DNA from: an uncultured Alphaproteobacteria bacterium
Lineage (GTDB): Bacteria; Pseudomonadota; Alphaproteobacteria; HIMB59; GCA-002718135
Reading direction: 5' to 3'
Assembly: GCA_902620285.1 (NCBI GenBank)
Contig: CACNHT010000014.1
Span: 1 to 33,696, forward strand
Length of the DNA stretch: 33,696 bases
Shown: positions 1-7,174 of the stretch, in pieces
Position numbering within the stretch: position 1 is the stretch's first letter
Layout of the letters: each line of letters begins with the position of its first letter
Notes under the pieces: model-generated
Database searches by the model: none
Seen by the model: only the letters and a program-made list of their open reading frames with translations
What the model was told of the DNA's origin: nothing
Made by a program: the position numbers and the translations under genes

Positions 1-13
1 GCAAGTTATTAAA

Positions 14-66
14 TCGTTCAATCTGTATTAACAGATCGGAAGTAGGCTGCAGCTGAAGGAACGCGG
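14..66 (+). ncRNA. Glutamine riboswitch-like RNA (glnA / Downstream-peptide class)
   Basis: A compact element matches the glutamine riboswitch as I remember it. P1 is CGTTC (15-19) pairing with GAACG (59-63). P2 is ATCTGT (21-26) pairing with ACAGAT (31-36) around an ATTA loop. The conserved core CGGAAGTAGGC follows (37-47), then GAAGGAACGCGG (55-66). A short pseudoknot between 47-49 and 64-66 is possible. The family binds L-glutamine and usually controls nitrogen-assimilation genes in cyanobacteria, cyanophages and marine metagenomes. Here it lies about 125 bases upstream of the ATP-grasp operon on the same strand. Its promoter lies outside the window. The class is assigned from memory of the consensus, not from a covariance search. 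Confidence 0.8.
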
Positions 67-99
67 ATCTTATTATTAATTTCCATAGCTAAGCATGAA

Positions 100-128
100 T
101 TATAACGGATAAGAAAGGTTTGTTATAA
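100..128 (+). promoter_or_regulatory. Leader hairpin with ribosome-binding site in the loop
   Basis: TTATAAC (100-106) and GTTATAA (122-128) form a perfect 7-bp stem. The 15-base loop contains AAAGG, the only Shine-Dalgarno-like site for the small ORF at 131. It sits between the riboswitch-like RNA and the first gene and could be part of the expression platform. This role is inferred, and an A/T-rich stem of this size can also arise by chance. Confidence 0.35.
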
Positions 129-130
129 CT

Positions 131-193
131 ATGGTTAAAAAGTTAGATAATAAAAAATTAATTTATTTAAATCTCAAGAGGTCTACCCATTGA
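131..193 (+). CDS. Possible 20-codon leader peptide downstream of the riboswitch
   Basis: ATG at 131 opens a basic 20-residue peptide, MVKKLDNKKLIYLNLKRSTH. Its TGA (191-193) overlaps the ATG of the ATP-grasp gene as TGATG, an arrangement typical of translational coupling. A weak AAAGG site lies about 12 bases upstream, in the loop of the 100-128 hairpin. The Downstream-peptide group of glutamine riboswitches is named for small ORFs in this position. I recognise no homologue, and an ORF this short could be accidental. Confidence 0.35.
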   Translation: MVKKLDNKKLIYLNLKRSTH

Positions 194-1599
194 TGTTTAA
201 TGAAATGTATCAATCTGAGTCAGTTATAAGAAATCATTATAACAATATTAATGATTGGTTGGATCAAATGACCTCAAAAGTTATCCTTGAAAAGAATGCC
301 GAAGCTGAAACTCACTTTAGAAATATTGGTATAACATTCTCAACAAATAATGAAACAGCAAGGGAAAGAATTATTCCCTTTGATCTAATTCCAAGAATAT
401 TTACTTATACAGAATGGTTAAGATTAGAAAGAGGAGTAATTCAGAGAGCTAAAGCACTTAATGCATTTCTAGCTGATATTTATAATCAAGGTGAAATAAT
501 AAAAGCTAATATAATTCCTAAAGAAATTATTTACAAAAAAAAATCATTTGAACCCTCAATGTTTGGGTTTTCTCCACCTAGAGATATTTATAGTCCTATA
601 ATTGGTATAGATTTAGTAAGAACAGGTCCCAATGATTATTTTGTTTTAGAAGATAACTGTCGAACTCCAAGTGGTGTTTCCTATATGTTAGAAAATAGAG
701 AAATAATGATGCGAATGTTTCCAGATTTATTTCATAATAACAGAGTTACACCGATTGATGATTATCCTACAAGACTTTTACAAACTTTAATGAGCTTAGC
801 CCCTATTAAATGTGAAAATCCAGAACCTGTATGTGTATTACTTACACCTGGTCCATTAAATAGTGCCTATTACGAACATAGTTTTTTATCAGATCAAATG
901 GGTATAGAAATGGTAGAATCAACTGATCTATTTGTTGAAGGAAAATATCTTTATATGAAAACAGTTGATGGTCCAAAAAGAGTAGATGTTGTTTATAGAA
1001 GGATAGACGATGATTTTTTAGATCCTCTATGTTTTAATCCTCAATCTGTAATCGGTATTCCAGGTATAATGGATGTTTATAGAACTGGTGGAGTGAATAT
1101 TTGTTCAGCTCCCGGCTCCGGTATTGCTGACGATAAAGCGATTTATATTTATGTTCCTGAGATGATAAAATTTTATCTAGGTGAACAACCAATCTTAGAT
1201 AACGTAGAAACATGGAATTGTGAAAAGGATCAAGAATTAAAATATGTTTTAGATAATATAAATAAACTTGTTATAAAAGAGGTTGATGGATCTGGAGGTT
1301 ATGGAATGTTAATAGGTCCCAAATCCTCTAAATCTTCTATAGATGAATTTAAAACAAAACTCTCAACAAACCCAAAAGGATATATAGCGCAACCTTTACT
1401 TGATCTTTCATTTTCACCAACACTTATTAAAAATCAAGTTGAAGGAAGGAGGGTAGATTTACGACCATTTTGTTTAATAGGGGAGCAGGCTCAATTAAGT
1501 TCTGGTGGTTTAACAAGAGTTGCAATGAATGAAGGTTCATTTGTAGTAAACTCCAGCCAGGGTGGAGGAGTTAAGGACACTTGGGTTTTAGCAGAGTGA
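193..1599 (+). CDS. Circularly permuted ATP-grasp type 2 family protein (DUF404/DUF407)
   Basis: This 468-residue protein belongs to the circularly permuted ATP-grasp family, predicted carboxylate-amine ligases probably acting on peptides. The N-terminus (FNEMY...IRNHY) matches the usual family start. Nucleotide-binding features near the C-terminus include KEVDGSGGYGM, GRRVDLRPF and the typical ending GGGVKDTWVL. Length is normal. I chose ATG 193: AAGAGG ends 11 bases upstream and the ATG overlaps the leader-peptide stop; TTG at 190 is the alternative. It is the first gene of an operon with an alpha-E protein (9-base gap) and a transglutaminase (5-base gap), a widely conserved trio. The reaction and substrate are unknown. 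The riboswitch upstream suggests control by glutamine. Confidence 0.9.
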   Translation: MFNEMYQSESVIRNHYNNINDWLDQMTSKVILEKNAEAETHFRNIGITFSTNNETARERIIPFDLIPRIFTYTEWLRLERGVIQRAKALNAFLADIYNQGEIIKANIIPKEIIYKKKSFEPSMFGFSPPRDIYSPIIGIDLVRTGPNDYFVLEDNCRTPSGVSYMLENREIMMRMFPDLFHNNRVTPIDDYPTRLLQTLMSLAPIKCENPEPVCVLLTPGPLNSAYYEHSFLSDQMGIEMVESTDLFVEGKYLYMKTVDGPKRVDVVYRRIDDDFLDPLCFNPQSVIGIPGIMDVYRTGGVNICSAPGSGIADDKAIYIYVPEMIKFYLGEQPILDNVETWNCEKDQELKYVLDNINKLVIKEVDGSGGYGMLIGPKSSKSSIDEFKTKLSTNPKGYIAQPLLDLSFSPTLIKNQVEGRRVDLRPFCLIGEQAQLSSGGLTRVAMNEGSFVVNSSQGGGVKDTWVLAE

Positions 1600-1608
1600 G
1601 GTTTAAAA

Positions 1609-2541
1609 ATGTTAAGTAGAACTGCTGAATATCTTTATTGGATAAGCCGTTATATGGAAAGAGCTGAAACAACAGCTAGACTTTTAGATGTTGGATATAG
1701 GATGTCTCTTTTTCCAAATCCTAGTGGTTATAATAATGAATGGGAATCAGTTTTATCTGCTGCTGGTGCAATTAAGGGATATAAAAATAAATATGATACA
1801 ATTGAACAAAGAAATGTTGAAGATTATTTATTTTTTGATGAAAGCAATCCTTCCTCTGTCTATAACTGTATTCATAACGCTCGAAATAATGCATTAGTAG
1901 TTAGAACTTCATTTACTCCTGAGTCTTGGTTAGCAATTAATAAAACTTATCAAGAGATACTAAACTTAAAAGAAAAAAAATTCACAAAATCTGATTTACC
2001 TGATCTGACAGAGTGGACAATAGAGCAAGTAAATTTATTTAGAGGATCTTTAAGTTCTTTGTTAAGAAATGATGGATATAATTTTCTTTTTCTTGGTTTA
2101 TTTATTGAGAGAGCAGATAATTCTGCTAGATTATTAGATGTAAAATATTTTGTTTTATTACCTAAACCTCAATATGTTGGTGGTAATATTGATAATATGC
2201 AATGGAGTATATTACTTCGTTCTTTATCTTCTTTTAGGGCTTTTAGATGGGCATACGATGGCAATATTACTGCAACTAAAATAGCTGATTTTTTAGTTTT
2301 AAATAATAATTGTCCTAGATCTTTAAGTTTTTGTATTCAGAATATTGTTAAACATTTAACAAACTTAAGATGCAGTCCAAAAAAGGTTGGAAGAATTTAT
2401 AATAATTTAAAAGATCTAAATACTAAAATTCAAGAAGAAAAAATAGAAACTATTGTTGAATACGGTCTTCATCAATTTGTAACACAATTTATTAGAAAAA
2501 TATCAAGCGTTGATAACGAAATACATAAGGAGTTTTTTTAA
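1609..2541 (+). CDS. Alpha-E domain-containing protein (DUF403)
   Basis: This 310-residue, mostly helical protein begins MLSRTAEYLYWISRYMERAE, the hallmark of the alpha-E family. A second related motif, FIERADNSARLLDVKY, occurs near residues 164-179, and the repeated ERA..TARLLD pattern suggests an internally duplicated helical fold. Alpha-E proteins almost always accompany circularly permuted ATP-grasp proteins, sometimes fused to them, and are thought to work in the same peptide-modifying system; no activity is established. The gene starts 9 bases after the ATP-grasp gene and ends 5 bases before the transglutaminase, so the three are almost certainly co-transcribed. The family call is secure; the role is inferred from context. 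Confidence 0.9.
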   Translation: MLSRTAEYLYWISRYMERAETTARLLDVGYRMSLFPNPSGYNNEWESVLSAAGAIKGYKNKYDTIEQRNVEDYLFFDESNPSSVYNCIHNARNNALVVRTSFTPESWLAINKTYQEILNLKEKKFTKSDLPDLTEWTIEQVNLFRGSLSSLLRNDGYNFLFLGLFIERADNSARLLDVKYFVLLPKPQYVGGNIDNMQWSILLRSLSSFRAFRWAYDGNITATKIADFLVLNNNCPRSLSFCIQNIVKHLTNLRCSPKKVGRIYNNLKDLNTKIQEEKIETIVEYGLHQFVTQFIRKISSVDNEIHKEFF

Positions 2542-2546
2542 TTAAT

Positions 2547-3386
2547 ATGGAACTAATCATTGAACACACAACAAAGTATGAATATAAAAATCCAGTTTCA
2601 GGATTAATTCAAACTACTAAATTACATCCTTCAGAATATAATGGTCTTAAAATTATAGAATGGAATGTCCATAACGACTCAGCCAAAAAATCAAAAATTT
2701 ATCAGGATGGTGAATCAAATAATATTCAAAGTTTTACAAATACAAGCAAGGTTAAAAAAATACAATTTACAGTTCTTGGAAAAGTTGAGACATTTGATAC
2801 TAAGGGAATTTATCAGAGCTCATCTGATAAAATAGATCCATTAGTTTATCTAAGAGAATCAAATTTAACAAAATCAAATACTGATATAAAAAATTTAGCA
2901 AGTGAAGCTAAAAATGGTTTTAATGAAAATGAAAATTTAGACACGTCTCATAATCTTATGAATTTAGTAGCTGAAAAAATTGAATACAAACCTTTAACAA
3001 CAAATAATCAAACAACAGCAATTGAAGCATTTAATCAGAAAAAGGGAGTTTGTCAGGATCAAGCACATATTATGATTGCAGCAGCAAAAACTTTAGGAAT
3101 TCCTGCAAGATATGTAAATGGTTATATGCACAACAATTCTCATTCTTCAGAATTTCAATCTACTCATGCTTGGGCTGAGTTTTATATTAATGATTTAGGA
3201 TGGGTAGGATTTGATCCGACAAACAAATGCAGTCCTGATGAAAGATATGTTCGTGTTTCTTGTGGACTTGATGCAAGTTATGCATCGCCTATTAAAGGTG
3301 TTTTTTATGGAAATATTAATAATGATGCTGTTATAGAAAACTTAGATATCCATGTACAAACACTGGAAAATAATTCTCAACAATAA
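2547..3386 (+). CDS. Transglutaminase-like cysteine protease family protein
   Basis: This 279-residue protein has the bacterial transglutaminase N-terminal region followed by a papain-like transglutaminase core. The triad is visible: Cys169 in KKGVCQDQAH, His207 in STHAWAEF and Asp223 in GFDPTN. There is no signal peptide, so it is probably cytoplasmic. Such proteins in ATP-grasp/alpha-E operons are expected to cleave or rearrange amide bonds, most likely as a peptidase or amidase acting on the ligase product. That role is inferred from the conserved gene trio. It is the last gene of the operon; about 55 A/T-rich bases separate it from the next gene, which has its own strong ribosome-binding site. 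Confidence 0.88.
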   Translation: MELIIEHTTKYEYKNPVSGLIQTTKLHPSEYNGLKIIEWNVHNDSAKKSKIYQDGESNNIQSFTNTSKVKKIQFTVLGKVETFDTKGIYQSSSDKIDPLVYLRESNLTKSNTDIKNLASEAKNGFNENENLDTSHNLMNLVAEKIEYKPLTTNNQTTAIEAFNQKKGVCQDQAHIMIAAAKTLGIPARYVNGYMHNNSHSSEFQSTHAWAEFYINDLGWVGFDPTNKCSPDERYVRVSCGLDASYASPIKGVFYGNINNDAVIENLDIHVQTLENNSQQ

Positions 3387-3441
3387 TTTGTTTGAAATAT
3401 TTTCTTAACTTACTAGTATTATTTTAACAAAAGGAGGAAAT

Positions 3442-3804
3442 ATGTTTCAAAATAAAAAACAACTTCAGTATTTATGGATTTTTAAACCTGAACTTAATGA
3501 TATTGCAAAAAGAATTGCAGAAGATCATACAAAATGGATGAAGGAAACACATACAAAGGAAGGCGATAAAGCACTTCTAATGTTAAATTGGTCTTTAGGG
3601 CCTGAATTTAAAGATGGAAATAAAACAGGCAATATGTCTCTCATCTTAACAGAGGTTTATGAAAATCAAGCAGGAATAGATGATCATTTTCAGCAAGCAC
3701 AAAACAATGGTGCAAATTTTAGAGATGATTTGAGTGATTTTGAAAGTAAATGTGAAAATTTAGTTAAAATCAATAGTTCAGATATTATCCAGTCTATGTG
3801 GTAA
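3442..3804 (+). CDS. Small protein, probable dimeric alpha/beta-barrel fold
   Basis: This 120-residue soluble protein has an early beta-strand (LQYLWIFKP), a central region LLMLNWSLGPEFKDGNKTGNMSLILTEVYENQAGIDDHFQQA and helices between. That layout resembles the ferredoxin-like barrels of antibiotic-biosynthesis-monooxygenase relatives (ABM/EthD/DUF3303 types). I see no catalytic motif and cannot assign a function. AAGGAGG ends four bases before the ATG, one of the strongest ribosome-binding sites in the window, suggesting high expression. Similar small proteins with strong sites occur at 16231, 21674 (minus), 33146 (minus) and 33502 (minus). The fold call is an inference from pattern; the gene itself is well supported. 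Confidence 0.7.
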   Translation: MFQNKKQLQYLWIFKPELNDIAKRIAEDHTKWMKETHTKEGDKALLMLNWSLGPEFKDGNKTGNMSLILTEVYENQAGIDDHFQQAQNNGANFRDDLSDFESKCENLVKINSSDIIQSMW

Positions 3805-3914
3805 CTACAATTTTCAATCTCTAAATTCTGGACAAATAGTTTAAAATAATCTTATTGTAATTTTCATACTAGATAACTAAATTAGTCTAAACATTATTTG
3901 AACTTTTAGATATT

Positions 3915-4310
3915 ATGGAGATTGAAAAAATTTTTAAAAATTTAATTTTAGCAGACTTTATTGTTATAATTTTAATGGTTATATCATCTATTTATCAACC
4001 TTCTGAAATTTCAAATCTATATGAAAATTTAAATGATGGATTATTAAATAATTTTGAAAATTTTACCCGAATAGTATCAATTAGTTTATTCTTTTTATAT
4101 CTATTAACTTTAAATCTACTTTATCGATTTGTTTCTTACAGCAAACCACTGTATTTATTTTTAGTAGTAGCTGGCATAGTTCTTAATTATTTTAGTGGTA
4201 CTGTTATTTATACTGCATTTAGTGGTATGCTTGATCAAATTGGTGGATTAATTAGTGGTGCAATTTTGATTCTTTTATATTTTTCACCAATTAAAGATAA
4301 CTTTAGATAA
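3915..4310 (+). CDS. Small four-helix membrane protein of unknown function
   Basis: This 131-residue protein has four hydrophobic segments, at about residues 8-26, 50-70, 78-99 and 109-124, with a short polar loop after the first. I recognise no conserved motif; DUF4345-like or DoxX-like small membrane families have this topology, but I cannot match it to either. There is no Shine-Dalgarno sequence before the ATG, as for many genes here. The gene stands alone between a barrel protein and another small membrane protein. Codon use and A/T content match the neighbours. Confidence 0.65.
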   Translation: MEIEKIFKNLILADFIVIILMVISSIYQPSEISNLYENLNDGLLNNFENFTRIVSISLFFLYLLTLNLLYRFVSYSKPLYLFLVVAGIVLNYFSGTVIYTAFSGMLDQIGGLISGAILILLYFSPIKDNFR

Positions 4311-4428
4311 AAAATAACTTAGTTTTCTGCAATCAAATCAATATTAATGTATTTTTTATTAAAATTTAGTTAAAATATATATATAGGTTGGTCAAAACCC
4401 TTGTAAAAAAAAGACCATAAATTTAATT

Positions 4429-4821
4429 ATGGTAAAAACATTAGCTAAAATTATCATTGGTTTATTAAGCTTATGGGCAATAGTATTTATAATTGCAGAG
4501 ATTATGGGTGTAACTATTTATTTTCCATTCACTATTGTTGAAAAACAAGAAGTACCATATCATAGAATTACTTCAATTAGATTAGCTGTTTTTCTAACAT
4601 TTGCTTACTTTGGTTTTAGATATCTTTTTTTTCAAACAGAAAAACTTTATCCTATTCAGTTTTTAGAAATTTATATTAAATCATTTACTATCTGTTGTTT
4701 ATTTGTTTTTTATACCAGTCAAGTTGAATATAGAGAATACTATTTTGTTTTATTTTTATTTATAGTTTCATTAATCCTACATTTTGCATCAAGAAAAAAG
4801 ATGAGAAGTTATTTTAATTAA
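4429..4821 (+). CDS. Small four-helix membrane protein of unknown function
   Basis: This 130-residue protein has predicted membrane segments near residues 4-27, 51-68, 78-97 and 103-121. The loop between the first two is polar (VEKQEVPYHRITS). It resembles the previous gene in size and topology but shows no clear sequence similarity to it. It ends immediately before an inverted repeat likely to act as a bidirectional terminator against the convergent gene at 4860-5285. No function can be inferred. Confidence 0.65.
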   Translation: MVKTLAKIIIGLLSLWAIVFIIAEIMGVTIYFPFTIVEKQEVPYHRITSIRLAVFLTFAYFGFRYLFFQTEKLYPIQFLEIYIKSFTICCLFVFYTSQVEYREYYFVLFLFIVSLILHFASRKKMRSYFN

Positions 4822-4845
4822 AAGGCGATTTATAAAAACCGCCTT
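4822..4845. terminator. Bidirectional hairpin terminator between convergent genes
   Basis: AAGGCG (4822-4827) pairs with CGCCTT (4840-4845) over a 12-base A/T-rich loop in which TTT and AAA can pair further. It lies directly after the stop codon of the plus-strand membrane gene and 14 bases from the stop of the convergent minus-strand gene, with A/T-rich flanks on both sides. It is one of the few G+C-rich palindromes here. Confidence 0.6.
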
Positions 4846-4859
4846 CTAAATTAATTTAT

Positions 4860-5285
4860 TTAACTTGTAATTATTTTTAAGATTACAAGAATTAAACCTA
4901 TTAATGGAAATATTAGCCCTCTAGTAGTGGGTTTAAAACCATAATTATTTACTAGATTAAATACTCTTAATGCACCATTTACTGTAGCAAACACAAAAAG
5001 AATAGCTAAAAACGAATACCAAAATTCATATTGAATGAGGTTTTCTTCGTAAGTATTATCAGTTACGTCAAAGGTTAATAGAATTGACATTAATAATATT
5101 GCCAAAAAAACTACACCTAAAACTCCTCTAAATATTGTTTTTGGTTCTTCATTTGAAAAACCAAGTTCATCGTAAAATTTATTATTAAAAAAAAATTGAT
5201 AAATAACAAATAAATTAAAAAGCATAAACAAAACATGAAAGGTGAAGGGCAAAGTTCCCCCAGCTTCAAGAATATGTTGGGACAT
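4860..5285 (-). CDS. Small four-helix membrane protein of unknown function
   Basis: This 141-residue protein has four hydrophobic stretches: FTFHVLFMLFNLFVIYQFFF near the N-terminus, then GVVFLAILLMSILLTF, YSFLAILFVFATVNGALRV and IFPLIGLILVILKII at the C-terminus. A conserved-looking polar loop (DELGFSNEEPKT) follows the first helix. I do not recognise the family. A good Shine-Dalgarno sequence (AAAGGAG) lies about 5 bases before the ATG, unlike most membrane-protein genes here, suggesting sizeable expression. It is divergent from the epimerase gene at 5360, so the 74-base spacer must hold promoters for both. Confidence 0.65.
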   Translation of the reverse strand: MSQHILEAGGTLPFTFHVLFMLFNLFVIYQFFFNNKFYDELGFSNEEPKTIFRGVLGVVFLAILLMSILLTFDVTDNTYEENLIQYEFWYSFLAILFVFATVNGALRVFNLVNNYGFKPTTRGLIFPLIGLILVILKIITS

Positions 5286-5359
5286 AAAATCTCCTTTTTT
5301 AATATAATATACTAAAATTTTAATGATTCTTTATAAAAAACTTATTAAAGTAATATTAA

Positions 5360-6214
5360 ATGAAAAATATTTTAGTTACTGGTGGCTCAGGTAAAGCTGG
5401 TAGAGCAACAATAAAATTATTATTAAAAAAAAATTATAATGTCTTCAATGTAGATTTAATCAATCATCCAGAGTTGGAAGTTCCTTTTACTAAAGTCGAT
5501 TTAGAAAATTTTGGAGAAGCTATGGAGTCTGTATCTGAAATAGATGATCGTATTAATGGAATAGATGCGGTTATACATCAAGCTGCAATTCCAGCTTCTG
5601 GGTTAGAGACTAATCATAAAACATTCAGAGCAAATACTTTAAGCACTTATAATATATTTCAAGCAGCTAAAGTTATGAAAATAAATAATATTGTTTGGGC
5701 ATCAAGTGAAACTGTGCTCGGCTTACCTTTTGATGCGTATCCTCCATATGTACCTATAGATGAAGAATATCATCCTCGTCCAGAGTCAAGCTATTCACTT
5801 TCAAAAGTAATTGGCGAAGAAATGGCCAGACAATATTGCAGAAGAAATCCAGACATGAAAATATTTGGATTGCGTTATTCTAATATAATGGAAGAGCATG
5901 ATTACAAACAATTTCAATCATTTCAAAACGATCCATTTCAAAGAAAATGGAACTTTTGGGGATATATAGATGCTAGAGATGTGGCCCAAGCTTGTCATTT
6001 GGCCATGGAAAGTAAACTAAAAGGTGCTGATAATTTTATTATAGCTGCAGATGATACTGTTATGCAAGATGATAATAAATTACTTCTCGATAAAGTATAT
6101 CCAAATATTAAAATTAAAGGAGAGATAGGAAAAAATAAAACTTTATTATGTAATGAGAAAGCGAAAAAAATATTAGGATTTAAACCAGAATATTCGTGGA
6201 GAAATATTAATTAA
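5360..6214 (+). CDS. NAD(P)-dependent epimerase/dehydratase (extended SDR)
   Basis: This 284-residue Rossmann-fold enzyme has the nucleotide-binding motif GGSGKAG (residues 8-14), an acidic Asp32 after the second strand favouring NAD, and the active-site signature SYSLSK with Tyr145 and Lys149. HQAA at 73-76 is the usual NNAA-like segment. Such enzymes epimerise, dehydrate or oxidise sugars or sugar nucleotides; the short length and the region around YVPIDEEYHPRPES resemble uronate-dehydrogenase-like and simple epimerase members. Its stop overlaps the stop of the convergent GH68/32-like gene. The neighbouring carbohydrate genes suggest a free-sugar or sugar-acid substrate. The specific reaction is not determined. 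Confidence 0.85.
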   Translation: MKNILVTGGSGKAGRATIKLLLKKNYNVFNVDLINHPELEVPFTKVDLENFGEAMESVSEIDDRINGIDAVIHQAAIPASGLETNHKTFRANTLSTYNIFQAAKVMKINNIVWASSETVLGLPFDAYPPYVPIDEEYHPRPESSYSLSKVIGEEMARQYCRRNPDMKIFGLRYSNIMEEHDYKQFQSFQNDPFQRKWNFWGYIDARDVAQACHLAMESKLKGADNFIIAADDTVMQDDNKLLLDKVYPNIKIKGEIGKNKTLLCNEKAKKILGFKPEYSWRNIN

Positions 6215-7173
6215 AAATTTAAATTCATTAAACCATCTTTATCAAAATTAATTGGAATTGGATCTGATATTTCTCCAATAAAATTTCCAGCTTCATCATC
6301 ATGTAAAAAAGCCATAAAGAAAAATTTATTATCTTTTTCAACAACTCTACCAGCATAAAGTTCTATTTCAGAGCTTGTTGTTAAATAAGGACCAGGAGCT
6401 AAGTTCCATGGACCTTCAAATTTGTCAGCAATTAAATAATGTGTTCCTCGTTTATTTGGCCCATTATAATTTTTCTTAAATTCATTAGACCAATCTTCAG
6501 GATGGTTACAAAATAAACAATACCATTTATTCTCCGCTTTAAATATTTGTGGGACTTCTAACTGACTAAAAAAACCTCCAAATAAAGGTTTGGTAGATTT
6601 CCATTCATAAAGATCATTGGATTCTGCCATACCAATAACACCACACTGATAAGGATCGTTATTGATAGATGCTCTTGCAGTGTAAGCCATTATAAATTTA
6701 TTTTTATACGGATGTTTCATTACCCATGGATCACGCATAGCACGATCTTTCCAATGATTATTATTTTCTAATTCCTGATAAATATTACTATCTAAATCTA
6801 AAGCTAATCCATTTCCGTATCTATTAAATAAATAGGGTGTTTCACCTATTGCGTGACCAATTCTTTGTTTGCTTCCATTTTCCTTTATATTTCTTCCAGT
6901 ATAAAAGTAATGCCACTTACTATTATTTTTAATTATAGACCCTGTCCAAATTGTATAGTCATCAAAATTATCATTGTTAGAAGGTGTAAAAACTGCTCCA
7001 TGATGTTTCCAATTAATTAAATCTTTTGAAGTTGCTAATCCGTGAGTAACATTATTATGTCTTAGATCAGGATTTTTTAATGATTTATCAGCTTGAAGAA
7101 AATAGCAATACCAAATGTCATTATCCTTGTATAACCAAAAATCCCAAATCCATTTTTCTTTAAGTTTAATCAA
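6211..7173 (-). CDS. GH68/GH32/GH43-type five-bladed propeller glycosidase
   Basis: This 320-residue protein looks like a fructosidase/levansucrase-type beta-propeller. All three expected carboxylates are visible in order: Asp11 in IWDFW (nucleophile), Asp148 in RDPW (transition-state stabiliser) and Glu206 in LEVPQIF (acid/base). The motif HGLATSKDLINWK, common in GH32 and GH43, is also present. There is no signal peptide, so it probably acts in the cytoplasm on a small sugar such as sucrose or a fructoside. It is the last gene of the minus-strand run from 12573 and begins one base after the stop of the propeller dehydrogenase. Substrate is uncertain; an arabinosidase/xylosidase-like role (GH43) is an alternative. 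Confidence 0.75.
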   Translation of the reverse strand: MIKLKEKWIWDFWLYKDNDIWYCYFLQADKSLKNPDLRHNNVTHGLATSKDLINWKHHGAVFTPSNNDNFDDYTIWTGSIIKNNSKWHYFYTGRNIKENGSKQRIGHAIGETPYLFNRYGNGLALDLDSNIYQELENNNHWKDRAMRDPWVMKHPYKNKFIMAYTARASINNDPYQCGVIGMAESNDLYEWKSTKPLFGGFFSQLEVPQIFKAENKWYCLFCNHPEDWSNEFKKNYNGPNKRGTHYLIADKFEGPWNLAPGPYLTTSSEIELYAGRVVEKDNKFFFMAFLHDDEAGNFIGEISDPIPINFDKDGLMNLNF

Positions 7174-7174
7174 T

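Noticed and set aside
4386..4419. TGGTC/GACCA inverted repeat before the membrane gene at 4429
   Set aside because: Only five base pairs with a loop of about 19 bases; not convincing as a regulatory site.
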